A DNA stretch of 64,000 nucleotides from JABMMZ01 sp044341025 (lineage in GTDB: Bacteria; Bacteroidota; Bacteroidia; NS11-12g; UBA955), in the NCBI GenBank assembly GCA_044341025.1, contig JBIISM010000002.1, positions 248,001-312,000 of the forward strand. Reading direction: 5' to 3'. Shown piece by piece: positions 23,885-32,462 of this stretch; the first letter of the stretch is position 1, and every line of letters begins with the position of its first letter. The notes under the pieces are model-generated. The model was not told the origin of the DNA. It searched no databases and worked only from the letters and a program-made list of their open reading frames with translations. The position numbers and the translations under genes are program-made.

Positions 23885-24700
23885 ATGAAGAGAAGTTTTA
23901 TACTAATTATTGTATCATTTTGGCTATTTCAAGCAAAAGCACAGGAGTTATTTTTATTGACTTATCCAGCAAGCAACATCCCGAAAAATGCAATGGTAGT
24001 AAGAGGTATGAATTCCCTTTTTCAGCGTTCTGCTGACAATTCAATTAGCTATCATTTTATGCCAGAAGTAATGTTTGGTATAAATAAAAATTTTATGCTA
24101 ATAACCAATGGTTTCATAAGCAACGAAAACAATAGATTAAATTTTGAAGGGGCAAGTGTTTTAGGTCAATACCGTTTCTATTCTAACGATGAAGCAAAAA
24201 GACATTTTAGAATGGCTGTTTGGAGCAGAATAGCAGTAAACAATGCCGATATACACCAAGAAGAAATAGAATTAAATGGATATAATTCCGGCATGCGATT
24301 AGGGCTCACAGGAACTCAACTTTTGAGTAAAACAGCATTAAGTAGCACAGTATCTTATCAAAAAGCACTTAATAATTTTAGCAATGAATTTCCACAGAAT
24401 TATTCAACCGATGCAGTAGATTATACATTTTCTATTGGTCAATTAATATTGCCTAAACAATACAAGAATTTCAATCAGACAAATGTAAACTTAATGGTAG
24501 AAATGTTGGGTCAGACTCATTTGGAAAATGGAGAATCATTTTTAGACGTTGCTCCAGTATTACAATTCATTATTAAAAGCAAAGCAAGATTAGACATTGC
24601 ATACAGACGACAATTATACAGTACAATGTATAGAACACAAGCAAATGGAATAATTATAAATTTTCAATACAGTATATTTAATGTCGTAAATCAAAAGTAA
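23885..24700 (+). CDS. Outer-membrane beta-barrel-like protein of the HMA operon
   Basis: A 271-aa protein with a signal peptide (1-20, ends AKAQ) and a strand-rich body of alternating residues with aromatic girdle, ending in strands such as ARLDIAYRRQL and GIIINFQYSIF. That pattern fits an outer-membrane beta-barrel. It closes the three-gene operon with two HMA proteins, so it may be a metal-related channel or sensor, but I do not recognise a named family. An attC-like palindrome follows 27 bp after its stop. Confidence 0.75.
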   Translation: MKRSFILIIVSFWLFQAKAQELFLLTYPASNIPKNAMVVRGMNSLFQRSADNSISYHFMPEVMFGINKNFMLITNGFISNENNRLNFEGASVLGQYRFYSNDEAKRHFRMAVWSRIAVNNADIHQEEIELNGYNSGMRLGLTGTQLLSKTALSSTVSYQKALNNFSNEFPQNYSTDAVDYTFSIGQLILPKQYKNFNQTNVNLMVEMLGQTHLENGESFLDVAPVLQFIIKSKARLDIAYRRQLYSTMYRTQANGIIINFQYSIFNVVNQK

Positions 24701-24726
24701 AACAAAAAAGATGAAATGCGCCCCAC

Positions 24727-24824
24727 AGCTGTCAGCGTTCAAGCGCCATAACCTTGCCACAGAGTTTACCCCGATCTCGGGGCGTTATTCAGAGTTACGA
24801 TCGCCTGCACGCAAAACCTTAGCC
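24727..24824 (+). repeat. attC-like imperfect palindrome B (decayed)
   Basis: A 98-bp element clearly homologous to element C at 28371-28473 along its whole length: both share AGCG, CAAG, GCCATA, the AGAGTTT centre, CTCGGGGCG and GCAAAAC near the right end. The right core reads CTTAGCC instead of GTTAGCC, and the left core is GTCAGC in place of AACAGC, so outer pairing is damaged. It lies between the HMA operon and the next gene. Confidence 0.55.
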
Positions 24825-24892
24825 CCAAGAACTGTTTGAACTACTACTGCTCGGCATTCAATACATAATAACATTAAAACTGACGATTAATT

Positions 24893-25225
24893 ATGAAAGC
24901 GACAATTACATCAATTGAACTAAAAGGACCGCTGAAGTTTTTTGCTTTATCAGCAAATGCACTAAATATTATAAAACAACTTAAGGCGACCAACTATATG
25001 GACTTTAAAAAAAGAGGTATTTGGTCTAAACATTACACCATGACTCTGTGGAATAATGAAAGTGATCTAAAAGAATTTGCCAAAAGTGGTGCACATTTAG
25101 AAGCAATGAAAAAAAGCAAGCAAATTGCAAAAGAAATAAGAACAATTACCATAGATGCTGATACTCTCCCATCTTGGGATGAAGCAAAAAAACTATTAGA
25201 GAACGCAAAAGTTTTTACATTTTAG
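24893..25225 (+). CDS. Small dimeric alpha-beta-barrel (ABM-like) protein
   Basis: A 110-aa cytoplasmic protein without signal or membrane segment. The pattern of strand (SIELKGPLKFFALS), helix, strand YTMTLWNNESDLKEFAKSGAHLEAMKKS and the final strand IRTITIDAD fits the ferredoxin-like ABM / DUF3291-type fold, in which the segment LWxxEsDlkxFakSgAHxeAM is typical. Members are monooxygenase-like or of unknown function. No operon partner: it is isolated between an attC-like palindrome and the lipoprotein gene, as a single-gene cassette would be. Confidence 0.7.
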   Translation: MKATITSIELKGPLKFFALSANALNIIKQLKATNYMDFKKRGIWSKHYTMTLWNNESDLKEFAKSGAHLEAMKKSKQIAKEIRTITIDADTLPSWDEAKKLLENAKVFTF

Positions 25226-25337
25226 TGTAATAGTTATATTGTAAAATGCTGTTTAGAGCAGGATTTAAAAGCTTAGTAGTAAATTGCACACGCAAAGTGA
25301 AAATTATCTAGATATATCCCGATTCAATCTATTATTT

Positions 25338-25366
25338 TTTGATTGCCTAAATTCCATTTATATTTG
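25338..25366 (+). promoter_or_regulatory. Promoter abutting the lipoprotein gene
   Basis: TTTG at 25338-25341, 17-bp spacer, TATATTTG at 25359-25366. Transcription should start about 25372, only one or two bases before the ATG at 25374, so the message would be leaderless or nearly so. Confidence 0.7.
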
Positions 25367-25373
25367 ACCCAAT

Positions 25374-25976
25374 ATGAAAAATAAATGGATTGCATTCAGC
25401 CTTGTGCTTTTGTTGTTGTTAAATTTTGCTTGTAAAAAAACAAGTATAGAACCAAGCCCAATTGCTCATGAAACAGAAGGTTTATTCCTGCCTACCAAGG
25501 TTAATTCTACATGGACTTACGATACGGGTGTTGTTAAATCTGTAATTACCATTACGAATAATTACAAATCTGTTTTTGGTAAACAATACAATGAATATAC
25601 CATGGTCTACAATTCAGTAAGCTCTAAAGCCTATTATGCCTATTCAAAAAAGGAATACACTTCCTTATACACTGATACTGCAGGCAGTCAGGAAATCACC
25701 TATTTGAAAGAAAGTCCTGCGCTTGGACAGAAATGGAATGATACCATTGCGGTTGCTTCATCTCAAGTAATATACAAATATGAGGTATTAGAAACCAATG
25801 CCAGTGTCAACAATGTTACAGTCAGTTTTAGCAATGTTGTTCATGTTAAGCTAAGCATTGGTAGTACATACACAAATGATGCTTATTATGTGAAGGGTGT
25901 TGGCTTGGTAAAATCCGTCACCAATAACAATTCCGTTATCACCACTTCTTTGTTGAAGAGTTATACGGTTCTATAA
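25374..25976 (+). CDS. Predicted lipoprotein, function unknown
   Basis: A 200-aa protein with a lipoprotein signal: charged start, hydrophobic stretch and lipobox LNFAC with the lipidated cysteine at residue 20, followed by KK. It should be anchored in a membrane facing the periplasm. The mature part is strand-rich with many Ser, Thr, Asn and Tyr (repeating patterns such as YYAYSKKEYTSLY), reminiscent of Bacteroidota periplasmic lipoproteins of beta-sandwich type. I do not recognise a family. It stands alone with its own promoter. Confidence 0.75.
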   Translation: MKNKWIAFSLVLLLLLNFACKKTSIEPSPIAHETEGLFLPTKVNSTWTYDTGVVKSVITITNNYKSVFGKQYNEYTMVYNSVSSKAYYAYSKKEYTSLYTDTAGSQEITYLKESPALGQKWNDTIAVASSQVIYKYEVLETNASVNNVTVSFSNVVHVKLSIGSTYTNDAYYVKGVGLVKSVTNNNSVITTSLLKSYTVL

Positions 25977-26179
25977 GTTAATTGGATAAAGCAAGTAGCT
26001 TTAGTATTTTTAGGACTAATGCTTGTTATTAAATGCATGTTCAAATCCTGAAACAAAAAAGAAGGAGAATTTAATTAAATGCAAAAGAAAATTGTTTAAA
26101 CCTCAATTAAGTTTAGTTTCATGCATATTGATTCGAGCACCAAAGCAGATCAAAGATAAATGGTCTAAAAGCTCATTTT

Positions 26180-26219
26180 AAGCACGTGTTGTTTTATTCA
26201 AAACAAGCACGTATATTTG
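26180..26219 (+). promoter_or_regulatory. Promoter and operator of the vapBC-like pair
   Basis: TTG at 26189-26191, 20-bp spacer, TATATTTG at 26212-26219. A perfect 7-4-7 inverted repeat TTGTTTT-ATTC-AAAACAA (26189-26206) fills the spacer, and AAGCACGT occurs twice directly repeated at 26180-26187 and 26205-26212. This is a suitable binding site for antitoxin-mediated autorepression. Confidence 0.7.
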
Positions 26220-26235
26220 TTGTGTAAAAGACAAA

Positions 26236-26490
26236 ATGAATACTAAATTAACATTGACAATTGAAAAGGAAGTCATTGAAATTGCGAAAGAATATGCAAA
26301 AGAAAAAGGACAAAGCCTTTCCGAAATGGTTGAAAATTATTTCAAGTTTGTTACAGTCAATCGTTCAAAAATCAAGGAAAAACAGCTTTCTCCACAAGTT
26401 AGAAAACTAAGAGGAATAATCAAAGCAGGCGGTAATTTTGACTACAAAAAGATTTTAACTGAAGAGCTTTCAAAAAAATATGGCTTATAA
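26236..26490 (+). CDS. Antitoxin, ribbon-helix-helix type (DUF6364-like)
   Basis: An 84-aa protein starting with a short strand (KLTLTIEKEVIEIAKEYAKEKGQSLS) and two helices, the DUF6364-like arrangement of ribbon-helix-helix antitoxins. The C-terminal region (KLRGIIKAGGNFDYKKILTEELSKKYG) should wrap the toxin. Its last 11 bases overlap the start of the PIN-domain toxin, the typical antitoxin-first order. It should bind the palindrome in its own promoter and neutralise the toxin. Confidence 0.85.
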   Translation: MNTKLTLTIEKEVIEIAKEYAKEKGQSLSEMVENYFKFVTVNRSKIKEKQLSPQVRKLRGIIKAGGNFDYKKILTEELSKKYGL

Positions 26491-26911
26491 ACTATTTGTA
26501 GACTCTGATGTTGTGATAGATTTTTTCACAGACAGAGAACCACATGCAAATCCTGCAAGTGAACTTTTTGAACTTAATGAGCAAGGAAGTGTTAAACTTT
26601 ATTTGTCAGCTATCAGCATTAACAATATTTACTACATCGTAAGAAAGTTTTTAGGCCATAAAAAGGCCGTCGAGATTATAGAAACGTTGACAGAAATGAC
26701 TGAGATTGTTGGAACAACTAAAATAGAAATCGTTCAAGCATTAAAAAATGAGTTCTCTGATTTTGAAGATTCTGTTCAATATTCTTCTGCCCTAAATATA
26801 AAAGGCTTAGATGCGATTATCACGCGAAATATAAAAGACTATAGAAATTCTACTATTGCAGCAATGACTCCGCTTAATTTCTTAAAAATTAAAGAGAAAA
26901 ACGATGCTTAA
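26480..26911 (+). CDS. PIN-domain toxin ribonuclease (VapC-like)
   Basis: A 143-aa PIN-domain protein. Acidic metal-binding residues are present: D8 near the start (KLFVDSDVVIDFF), a central Glu/Asp cluster (NEFSDFEDSVQY) and D in the GLDAIITRNIKDY motif. PIN toxins cleave RNA, often tRNA, when the antitoxin is lost. The gene starts inside the antitoxin gene (11-nt overlap), so expression is coupled. Just at its stop there is GCTTAACAGC, resembling the left core of the attC-like elements, but no convincing right arm follows. Vap-type modules are frequent passengers of integron cassettes. Confidence 0.88.
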   Translation: MAYKLFVDSDVVIDFFTDREPHANPASELFELNEQGSVKLYLSAISINNIYYIVRKFLGHKKAVEIIETLTEMTEIVGTTKIEIVQALKNEFSDFEDSVQYSSALNIKGLDAIITRNIKDYRNSTIAAMTPLNFLKIKEKNDA

Positions 26912-27006
26912 CAGCCGTTTCATGAAATTGCGATCTTTAGTGCTAGCAGGATACTTTTTTTTCGCAATAATTATGATATTTGATCTTCAAAAAATATGAA
27001 CTCAAT

Positions 27007-27783
27007 ATGAATTACTTAAACTCTGAGCCTGGTTTCCATTCAAGATTTTTGATTCTTTTTGTTTGTTTGATTTTCAATTTGACGGCGAATGCTCAGCCTT
27101 TCCTTAATCTTGAATCAGGGGTATTCTTCACAGGTGTTAATGATATTCGCAACGGTAGCAATGGAACGTTATTTTCTCTGAAAAACGATTTTCAAACGCC
27201 AGTAAGCCCATTTTTGAGGTTGCGCCTTGGCTACTTATCAAATGGAAAAAATCATTTTTCGTTGCTTTATGCACCCTTGAAAATTGTAGAAACTGGAACA
27301 ATAGGAAAGGATATACTATTTGATGGAAAAAACTTTAAAGCCAACATACCATTAGAAGTTGTTTACAAGTTTAATTCATATCGCTTTACCTACAATCGAA
27401 GAATTATAAGTAAAGACAATTTTAAATTTGGTCTTGGTTTGTCTGCAAAAATTAGAGACGCAGGATTCTCGTTGAAGAACAAAGACCTTTTGAGTGAAAA
27501 CTTTAGCATTGGTTTCGCTCCTCTTGTCAACCTATTAGCCAATTGGGAACTATCACATAAAATGGGTATCGATTTCTTTGGAGATTTTATAGCTGCAAGC
27601 AAAGGCAGAGCAATTGATCTTTCATTGTCTGGTAGGTATAGATTCTCTAAAAATCTACAATTAAATATTGGCTACAGACTGCTTGAGGGTGGAGCAAACG
27701 GAACGAATCGATATAATTTTATTCAACTTCATTTTGTCTTTGCTGGTTTAAGCTACTCCTTTAATAAAAGCAATCGAAACTGA
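27007..27783 (+). CDS. Outer-membrane beta-barrel-like protein
   Basis: A 258-aa protein from the ATG at 27007; the TTG at 26980 is less likely because it adds a charged stretch before the signal. The signal peptide spans about residues 1-29 (ends TANAQ). The rest shows regular amphipathic strands with Gly and aromatic residues (SPFLRLRLGYLS, FKFGLGLSAKIRD, NLQLNIGYRLLEGG) and ends in a barrel-like strand FAGLSYSF. It is probably an outer-membrane protein of unknown function. It has no evident operon partner. Confidence 0.75.
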   Translation: MNYLNSEPGFHSRFLILFVCLIFNLTANAQPFLNLESGVFFTGVNDIRNGSNGTLFSLKNDFQTPVSPFLRLRLGYLSNGKNHFSLLYAPLKIVETGTIGKDILFDGKNFKANIPLEVVYKFNSYRFTYNRRIISKDNFKFGLGLSAKIRDAGFSLKNKDLLSENFSIGFAPLVNLLANWELSHKMGIDFFGDFIAASKGRAIDLSLSGRYRFSKNLQLNIGYRLLEGGANGTNRYNFIQLHFVFAGLSYSFNKSNRN

Positions 27784-27873
27784 GAGGAAGTTGCGAGACT
27801 TTAATATACCTGCATACATGAGCAAAGCAGAATCAAAAATGATTCAAATAATTTAAAATAAAAACAAGTTGCT

Positions 27874-28353
27874 ATGAGAAAAAGTACAATATTTTGGTTG
27901 TCAATATTAATTGTTTTTTTAGGGTTGATTGTATATTACTTGTATCCTGAAAGCAAACTAAAAGAGGGTCAAAAAGCTGACAAAATCACCATTAATAAAT
28001 CTAATCACGAACTTTTACTTTATTACAAAGAAGAGCTAATTGCTTCCTACAAAGTTGCGCTCTGCACAAATGGATTAAATAAAAAAACAAAGGAAGGCGA
28101 TGGGTTAACTCCCGAGGGAAGTTTTAAAGGCAAAAAGAGGACACAATCTAAATTTCACAAAGCAATTGAAGTTGGAGATTGGGGGGTTTGTTGCAATGTG
28201 CTAATCCATGGCCTTGGAAATGAATATGGCCGTTATAGAAGGTTTCATAGATGGTATGATTGGACACATGGGTGCATCGCACTCACCAATGACGAAATAG
28301 ATGAAATTTATAAGGCGGTTAATAACAATGTATTGATTGAAATTAACCCGTAA
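27874..28353 (+). CDS. L,D-transpeptidase (YkuD-domain), membrane-anchored
   Basis: A 159-aa protein with an N-terminal membrane anchor (residues 5-23) and a periplasmic YkuD domain. The catalytic motif is visible: H112 in IHGLGN and H132-G133-C134 in THGCIAL, with C134 as nucleophile. The enzyme would make L,D (3-3) crosslinks in peptidoglycan or attach proteins to it. The length is that of a single-domain enzyme with no LysM or PG-binding part. An attC-like palindrome (element C) starts 18 bp after the stop. Confidence 0.9.
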   Translation: MRKSTIFWLSILIVFLGLIVYYLYPESKLKEGQKADKITINKSNHELLLYYKEELIASYKVALCTNGLNKKTKEGDGLTPEGSFKGKKRTQSKFHKAIEVGDWGVCCNVLIHGLGNEYGRYRRFHRWYDWTHGCIALTNDEIDEIYKAVNNNVLIEINP

Positions 28354-28370
28354 CTACGAATAATAAAACT

Positions 28371-28473
28371 GCCTATAACAGCGTACAAGTGCCATAGCCC
28401 TGCCGCAGAGTTTGCCCTGGTCTCGGGGCGCAATATTGGGCTAAGATTGCCTGCATGCAAAACGTTATAGGTG
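28371..28473 (+). repeat. attC-like imperfect palindrome C (best preserved)
   Basis: The ends are perfectly complementary: CCTATAAC (28372-28379) and GTTATAGG (28464-28471). Inside, GCCATAGCCC pairs with GGGCTAAGATTGC with unpaired bases, and the centre is a variable hairpin with CTCGGGGCG. Size (about 100 bp), AACAGCG after the left core and AAAACGTTA at the right resemble integron attC sites. It is homologous to element B at 24727-24824. Confidence 0.65.
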
Positions 28474-28628
28474 ATTAAAAAACGTTGATAAAATGAAATT
28501 TATCGAACGAGTCATACTTATTCCTGCTAGAATTAGCCCCGCCAACAGCTGGTGTATTTTGGCTTTTAACTCCAATTGCAGATTGTGTTGCTATTGTTTC
28601 ACCATCATTTCAAAACCTTAAAAAGTAA

Positions 28629-29111
28629 ATGAATCCCAAACAAAATTTTTTTAAAAAATATGCCTTTAAAGCGTTTCTCATAATTAGCCTACCAACTTTT
28701 TTAACTTTTATAAGCCTATTTTTATATTTCAAAATTACAGCTCCAGAGGCTTGTACAGTGCTGCAACATTATTTTTGGGGCAACGGAGAGACATTATAAT
28801 TAAATTCAGACTACTTTCCACAGTCGCCGGTAATTATCCAAGCTTTACAAGGTATGCGTGTGGGAGAGGTGAAAAAAGTAACTTTCAAACAAAAACAAGA
28901 TTGGAGATTATCATATGCACTCAACCCCTTTAATATAAAAAAACTAAACAATGGTTTTGATATTTATCAATATATTAAGTTCGACAATAAAGGAGAAATA
29001 TTTACGTACATTAACCTTGGCGGCCACGAATTGAAATTCAAAGATAATTGGGTTCATTATTTGAAAACTACTCCTTATAACTTAACCTATCAATATAGAA
29101 ACCTCAAATAG
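28629..29111 (+). pseudogene. Membrane-anchored hypothetical protein gene interrupted by one in-frame TAA
   Basis: The frame from ATG 28629 encodes an N-terminal membrane segment (about residues 16-34) and continues in the same frame past a single TAA at 28797-28799 (codon 57) to a stop at 29109-29111, with no frameshift: the ATG at 28854 is exactly 75 codons downstream in the same frame. The two parts read as one protein (YFWGNGETL, stop, LNSDYFPQSPV) of about 160 residues, ending in a strand-rich C-terminal region (FDIYQYIKFDNKGEIFTYI). I do not recognise the family. AAA to TAA would be the simplest change. The downstream part alone, from 28854, could still be made as an 85-aa fragment. Between element C and 28629 there is only a 43-codon frame (28494) that I do not call. 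Confidence 0.75.
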
Positions 29112-29191
29112 CAGCTAATGTCTCGGCCTAAAATAACTTTATAAAAAAGCTGCAGTGCGTTGTAGTTCCGAATCGAAAATCAACGAAATTA

Positions 29192-29226
29192 TATCGCCAA
29201 CTTCATTTAGATGCAGAACGTTAATA
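29192..29226 (+). repeat. Partial attC-like element E (right arm)
   Basis: The segment TATCGCCAACTTC...GTTAATA follows the broken gene and resembles the right arm of palindrome A (TCGCCAACTTC, then GTTAGCT) over about 35 bp. I cannot find a convincing left arm between 29112 and 29190, so it is either decayed or a remnant. Confidence 0.4.
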
Positions 29227-29296
29227 TTGACCTACAAAAAATGCGGCACTTGCCTATACTCTATCCTGGGCATTTGGATGTTATGGAAGGGTCGGT

Positions 29297-29776
29297 TTAA
29301 TCCTCCCTTTTCAACAAAGCCAATTTTGTGGCTTTTGAAATCGACTCCGCACAGTGCAGACCTTCTGGGGTAAATGACCATACAAATAAAGTGTCGATGC
29401 CGTGGTTTTTTTGAATTTTTTCAATCGCTTCAAGGCAAGTTTTTTTAGCAATGCCTTTTTTGCGGTATTCGCCGAGCACCAAGGCTGAGCAAAGGTAAAT
29501 GGTTTCAAATCGCCTTTCGTTTAGGGTTTGTTCGTAGAGCTCTTTCTCTGAAATTTCTTTCTTTAAAAATGCATTCATAATCCGTTTGGATGTTGGAATG
29601 ACAATGATCCAAGCCAAGGGTCCTTCGCCTTCTTCGTATTCAGACAAGCAGGCGGGGTGGATTTTAAATAAACCTTCCATCACCGCTTCATTGACATTCA
29701 ATTGCTGAGGATCGTTTTTGCTTGAAAAGACCTCATCGGCCAATTCAATCATGCGTTCGAAATTGCTTTTTTGCAT
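29297..29776 (-). CDS. GNAT-family N-acetyltransferase
   Basis: A 159-aa acetyltransferase of the GNAT fold, transferring an acetyl group from acetyl-CoA to an unknown amine. Motif A with the CoA-binding loop is visible as LVLGEYRKKGIAKKTCLEAIEKI (R/KxxGIA). The strand FVWSFTPEG and the HCAES segment form the C-terminal part. It is four bases downstream of the GH20 gene on the same strand and so probably co-transcribed with it and the DUF1801 gene. The substrate cannot be told from the sequence. Confidence 0.85.
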   Translation of the reverse strand: MQKSNFERMIELADEVFSSKNDPQQLNVNEAVMEGLFKIHPACLSEYEEGEGPLAWIIVIPTSKRIMNAFLKKEISEKELYEQTLNERRFETIYLCSALVLGEYRKKGIAKKTCLEAIEKIQKNHGIDTLFVWSFTPEGLHCAESISKATKLALLKRED

Positions 29777-29780
29777 AGGG

Positions 29781-32462
29781 TTATTTTAATATAATCTCAT
29801 CGGCAAACAACATGGATGCGTATTTGTTTCCAGCGGGATGCCAAGTAGGTAAGTTGCCATAATTATTTGCCACGATTTTGATGTAGCGGGTGTTCAGGTT
29901 TTCTAGTTCCGTGTAAAAATCTTTTTTGATGTTTCCTTTAGCGTCTGCACCAATGGTGTTCGGTATTGTTTTATACAATTGGTATGGCTCGTTTGTTTTG
30001 AGTTTGTAGTAGATCTGAATTTCTTTTGGAAAAATAACCCAAGACAAAGTGTTTTGAAAAAATCCCATGCTAAAAGAATGCAAGTTCTGAGGTGTTTGCA
30101 AATCCAATTCAAACGCGATGTCTTGGCCTGAGTAACCTTGCCACCTGCCACTGCGCAAATTGTCGGCTGAGCCAATCTTTCCGTCGCATAAGCCTAGCAA
30201 GCCACCGCCATCGTAGCTCGGGTGGTAAGAACTGAAATTGGAGTACAATTGTGTGATTTTTCCAATGCCTAGGTGGTAGATAAAACTGTCGTTTACGCTA
30301 GGCCTGAATTTTCCGTTGAACATGGTGCCCGCTTGAATGCTAAAATTGTTTTTAATGGTAAATTCCTCTTTGTATAATTGGGGTATTTCACCATTGATTG
30401 AATAGTAGATATCGGCTGGGTCGATTAAGGTTTTTAATTTAAAGCTTCTGCCGTTGGCGTTGATTTGCGCCTCGGGAAACAAGAGACATTGTAAGGGCGC
30501 TAAAGCCAATGCCTGATTTAAGGCGTCGAATTGTTTGGTGTTTTGATCCAGCCAATACGGTTTGTTTTCATTGTTCCACAGACGGATGTATTCGTTTTTA
30601 ATAGAATTGCATTCTTCAGATAGTGCGAGTAAATCAGACTTTAATCTTGGGACATCCCTTTGGGCTAAACGGTTTTGAGAACATTCGTAGACCTGCAATT
30701 GAATTAAGTTTTTGCGCAAGGTGAATGAAGCCATTTTCGTTGCCAGTAGCATGCTTTCGCTACTGCCTATATTTCTGGTTTCAATGCTGCTGTCGGTTTG
30801 AAGCAAGGTTTTTATATAGTCAATTTCATTGACCAAGTCTTGTAATTCAGATTTAAATCTATCTTTGGTATCGTCGGCATAAATAGGGAAGATGGGGTCG
30901 AAGAAACGTTTGTTTTTAAGCAGGTCGCGGATTTTGAATTGGTGCAGGTCTGAAATGCTGACCATCAAACCCGCTTTGTTCATGGTTCTGCTGCTAAAAA
31001 ACACTTGGTCGAAAGCCGTGCAGAAAGATTGATAACGCACATTGCATTCGGCAGAGGATGTTTTTAATTCGTATTCAGTATTGGGTGCATGCCACGACAA
31101 TTCAGCGCCCCAGGCCAAGGGTAGCCAGTTGTTTTCAAATAGATTAAGACCATCATCGTCCCAAGTCGTATTGAGCACACCCGTGGCTTGGTATTTTTTG
31201 CCATCGCGGATGAGGTTGAAGATATTGGTTCTTGCTTCGGCCAAATTCGGGAATACATTGCCCCAACAACTAACACCTGGTGCTACCCAGAAATTAAGTC
31301 CCGAGCCCGCAATAGGTTTAATTTGTTCTTCAAAATCAGTAGCCCCGTGGTAAGCCCAAACAATTAAGGTTATATTGTCAGGCAATAAGTTGGTAATCTT
31401 TGGATGGTTGCCAACAATGTCTGCCCACATAAGAACCTTTTTATGGTAAGGCTTGAGTATTGAATCAAGCTTATTGATGTGGTAGGCGTACAAACCTTCA
31501 ATACCTAATTTATTGAGCATGGGTTTGGATTGTTCTTCACCCAAACCGAAGGTTTCATCGCAGTTAATATTGAAAAATTTGCTGCTGTAGGACGGAGCGA
31601 TATCGGCAAAAGCAGAAGATAGAAAATTATAAGATTCTTGTTTGGTGGGCGTAATGATATGTCCGTTTTCCGCCAAGTGTTGAAGCGCAGGGTAGGCCAA
31701 GGTTTTCTCCATGTGGCCAAAGGCTTGGTAATTGCCTATCAGATCGACATGGTAACGTTTTGCATAAGCAGTTAATTCGGCAATGTCTTTGCCGCTGATG
31801 CCATCGGCAGGCGCAATGTTTGGGTATTGAGAAAGTTTAAAAACCGATTCGGTGTAAAGGGTAAAATGGTTGAGTTTGAACGCCGCCATGGTTCTGATTT
31901 CTTTCTTCAGAAAGTCCATGCTTGGAATGGGGCCTCGGCTGATGTCGTCTTGCCAGGCGCGGATTTTAAAGTCTGGTCGGTCGTGAATTTCAATCAACGG
32001 TAAGCGATTGCCTTCAGTATTTGCTAGAATAATTTGTTTGAGTGTTTGCACACCGTAAAACAAACCTGCTTTATTGCGTGCGAAAATTTGTATGCTGTGT
32101 TTGTGAATATGCAAAACATACGACTCATCATCGGCCAAAAGCTTTGCATTGAAATGGTATTCTAAAGCCGCTTTTTTCCATTTTTTTTCTGAGTTGTATA
32201 AATAGAATTTTATTTTGTTTTTGCTGCCATGGGCTTTGCGTTTTATCTTGAATTTATACTTGCTGAAAATGGCTTGGTTTAATTCATTGGCATAAAAAGA
32301 ATCTTGCGTATTGTGAATGAATTTATCGTTTGCCGTTAATTCATAAAACACATTTTTCTTGCCTTTGGGTGTTTCGATATTTTGAGGCATGGGTATAAGC
32401 CTCAAAGGTTCTGCGTAGGCGCAGTTTGCCAATAGAAAAACAAGAATTAGTAAACGCCTCAC
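29781..32462 (-). CDS. Glycoside hydrolase family 20 (beta-N-acetylhexosaminidase-like) with C-terminal carbohydrate-binding regions
   Basis: An 893-aa exported enzyme expected to remove terminal GlcNAc/GalNAc from chitin oligomers or glycans. Signal peptide 1-17; GH20 N-terminal domain to about 155 (LIPMPQNIE; YGVQTLKQII); catalytic barrel about 160-520 with the D302-E303 pair in NCDETFGLGE, where Glu is the general acid and Asp assists the substrate acetamido group. After a helical segment there is a chitobiase-like C-terminal strand domain (about 670-740) and a discoidin-like module (about 750-890). It starts with GTG overlapping the TGA stop of the upstream DUF1801 gene by four bases (GTGA), so it is translationally coupled. 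It has no T9SS sorting domain, so it is probably periplasmic. Confidence 0.88.
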   Translation of the reverse strand: MRRLLILVFLLANCAYAEPLRLIPMPQNIETPKGKKNVFYELTANDKFIHNTQDSFYANELNQAIFSKYKFKIKRKAHGSKNKIKFYLYNSEKKWKKAALEYHFNAKLLADDESYVLHIHKHSIQIFARNKAGLFYGVQTLKQIILANTEGNRLPLIEIHDRPDFKIRAWQDDISRGPIPSMDFLKKEIRTMAAFKLNHFTLYTESVFKLSQYPNIAPADGISGKDIAELTAYAKRYHVDLIGNYQAFGHMEKTLAYPALQHLAENGHIITPTKQESYNFLSSAFADIAPSYSSKFFNINCDETFGLGEEQSKPMLNKLGIEGLYAYHINKLDSILKPYHKKVLMWADIVGNHPKITNLLPDNITLIVWAYHGATDFEEQIKPIAGSGLNFWVAPGVSCWGNVFPNLAEARTNIFNLIRDGKKYQATGVLNTTWDDDGLNLFENNWLPLAWGAELSWHAPNTEYELKTSSAECNVRYQSFCTAFDQVFFSSRTMNKAGLMVSISDLHQFKIRDLLKNKRFFDPIFPIYADDTKDRFKSELQDLVNEIDYIKTLLQTDSSIETRNIGSSESMLLATKMASFTLRKNLIQLQVYECSQNRLAQRDVPRLKSDLLALSEECNSIKNEYIRLWNNENKPYWLDQNTKQFDALNQALALAPLQCLLFPEAQINANGRSFKLKTLIDPADIYYSINGEIPQLYKEEFTIKNNFSIQAGTMFNGKFRPSVNDSFIYHLGIGKITQLYSNFSSYHPSYDGGGLLGLCDGKIGSADNLRSGRWQGYSGQDIAFELDLQTPQNLHSFSMGFFQNTLSWVIFPKEIQIYYKLKTNEPYQLYKTIPNTIGADAKGNIKKDFYTELENLNTRYIKIVANNYGNLPTWHPAGNKYASMLFADEIILK

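Noticed and set aside
26906..26960. attC-like element after the PIN toxin
   Set aside because: GCTTAACAGC resembles a left core, but no right arm with a GTTA core and pairing follows.
28494..28625. 43-codon open frame after element C
   Set aside because: Too short, Cys-rich without pattern, and adjacent to repeat DNA; I see no support.
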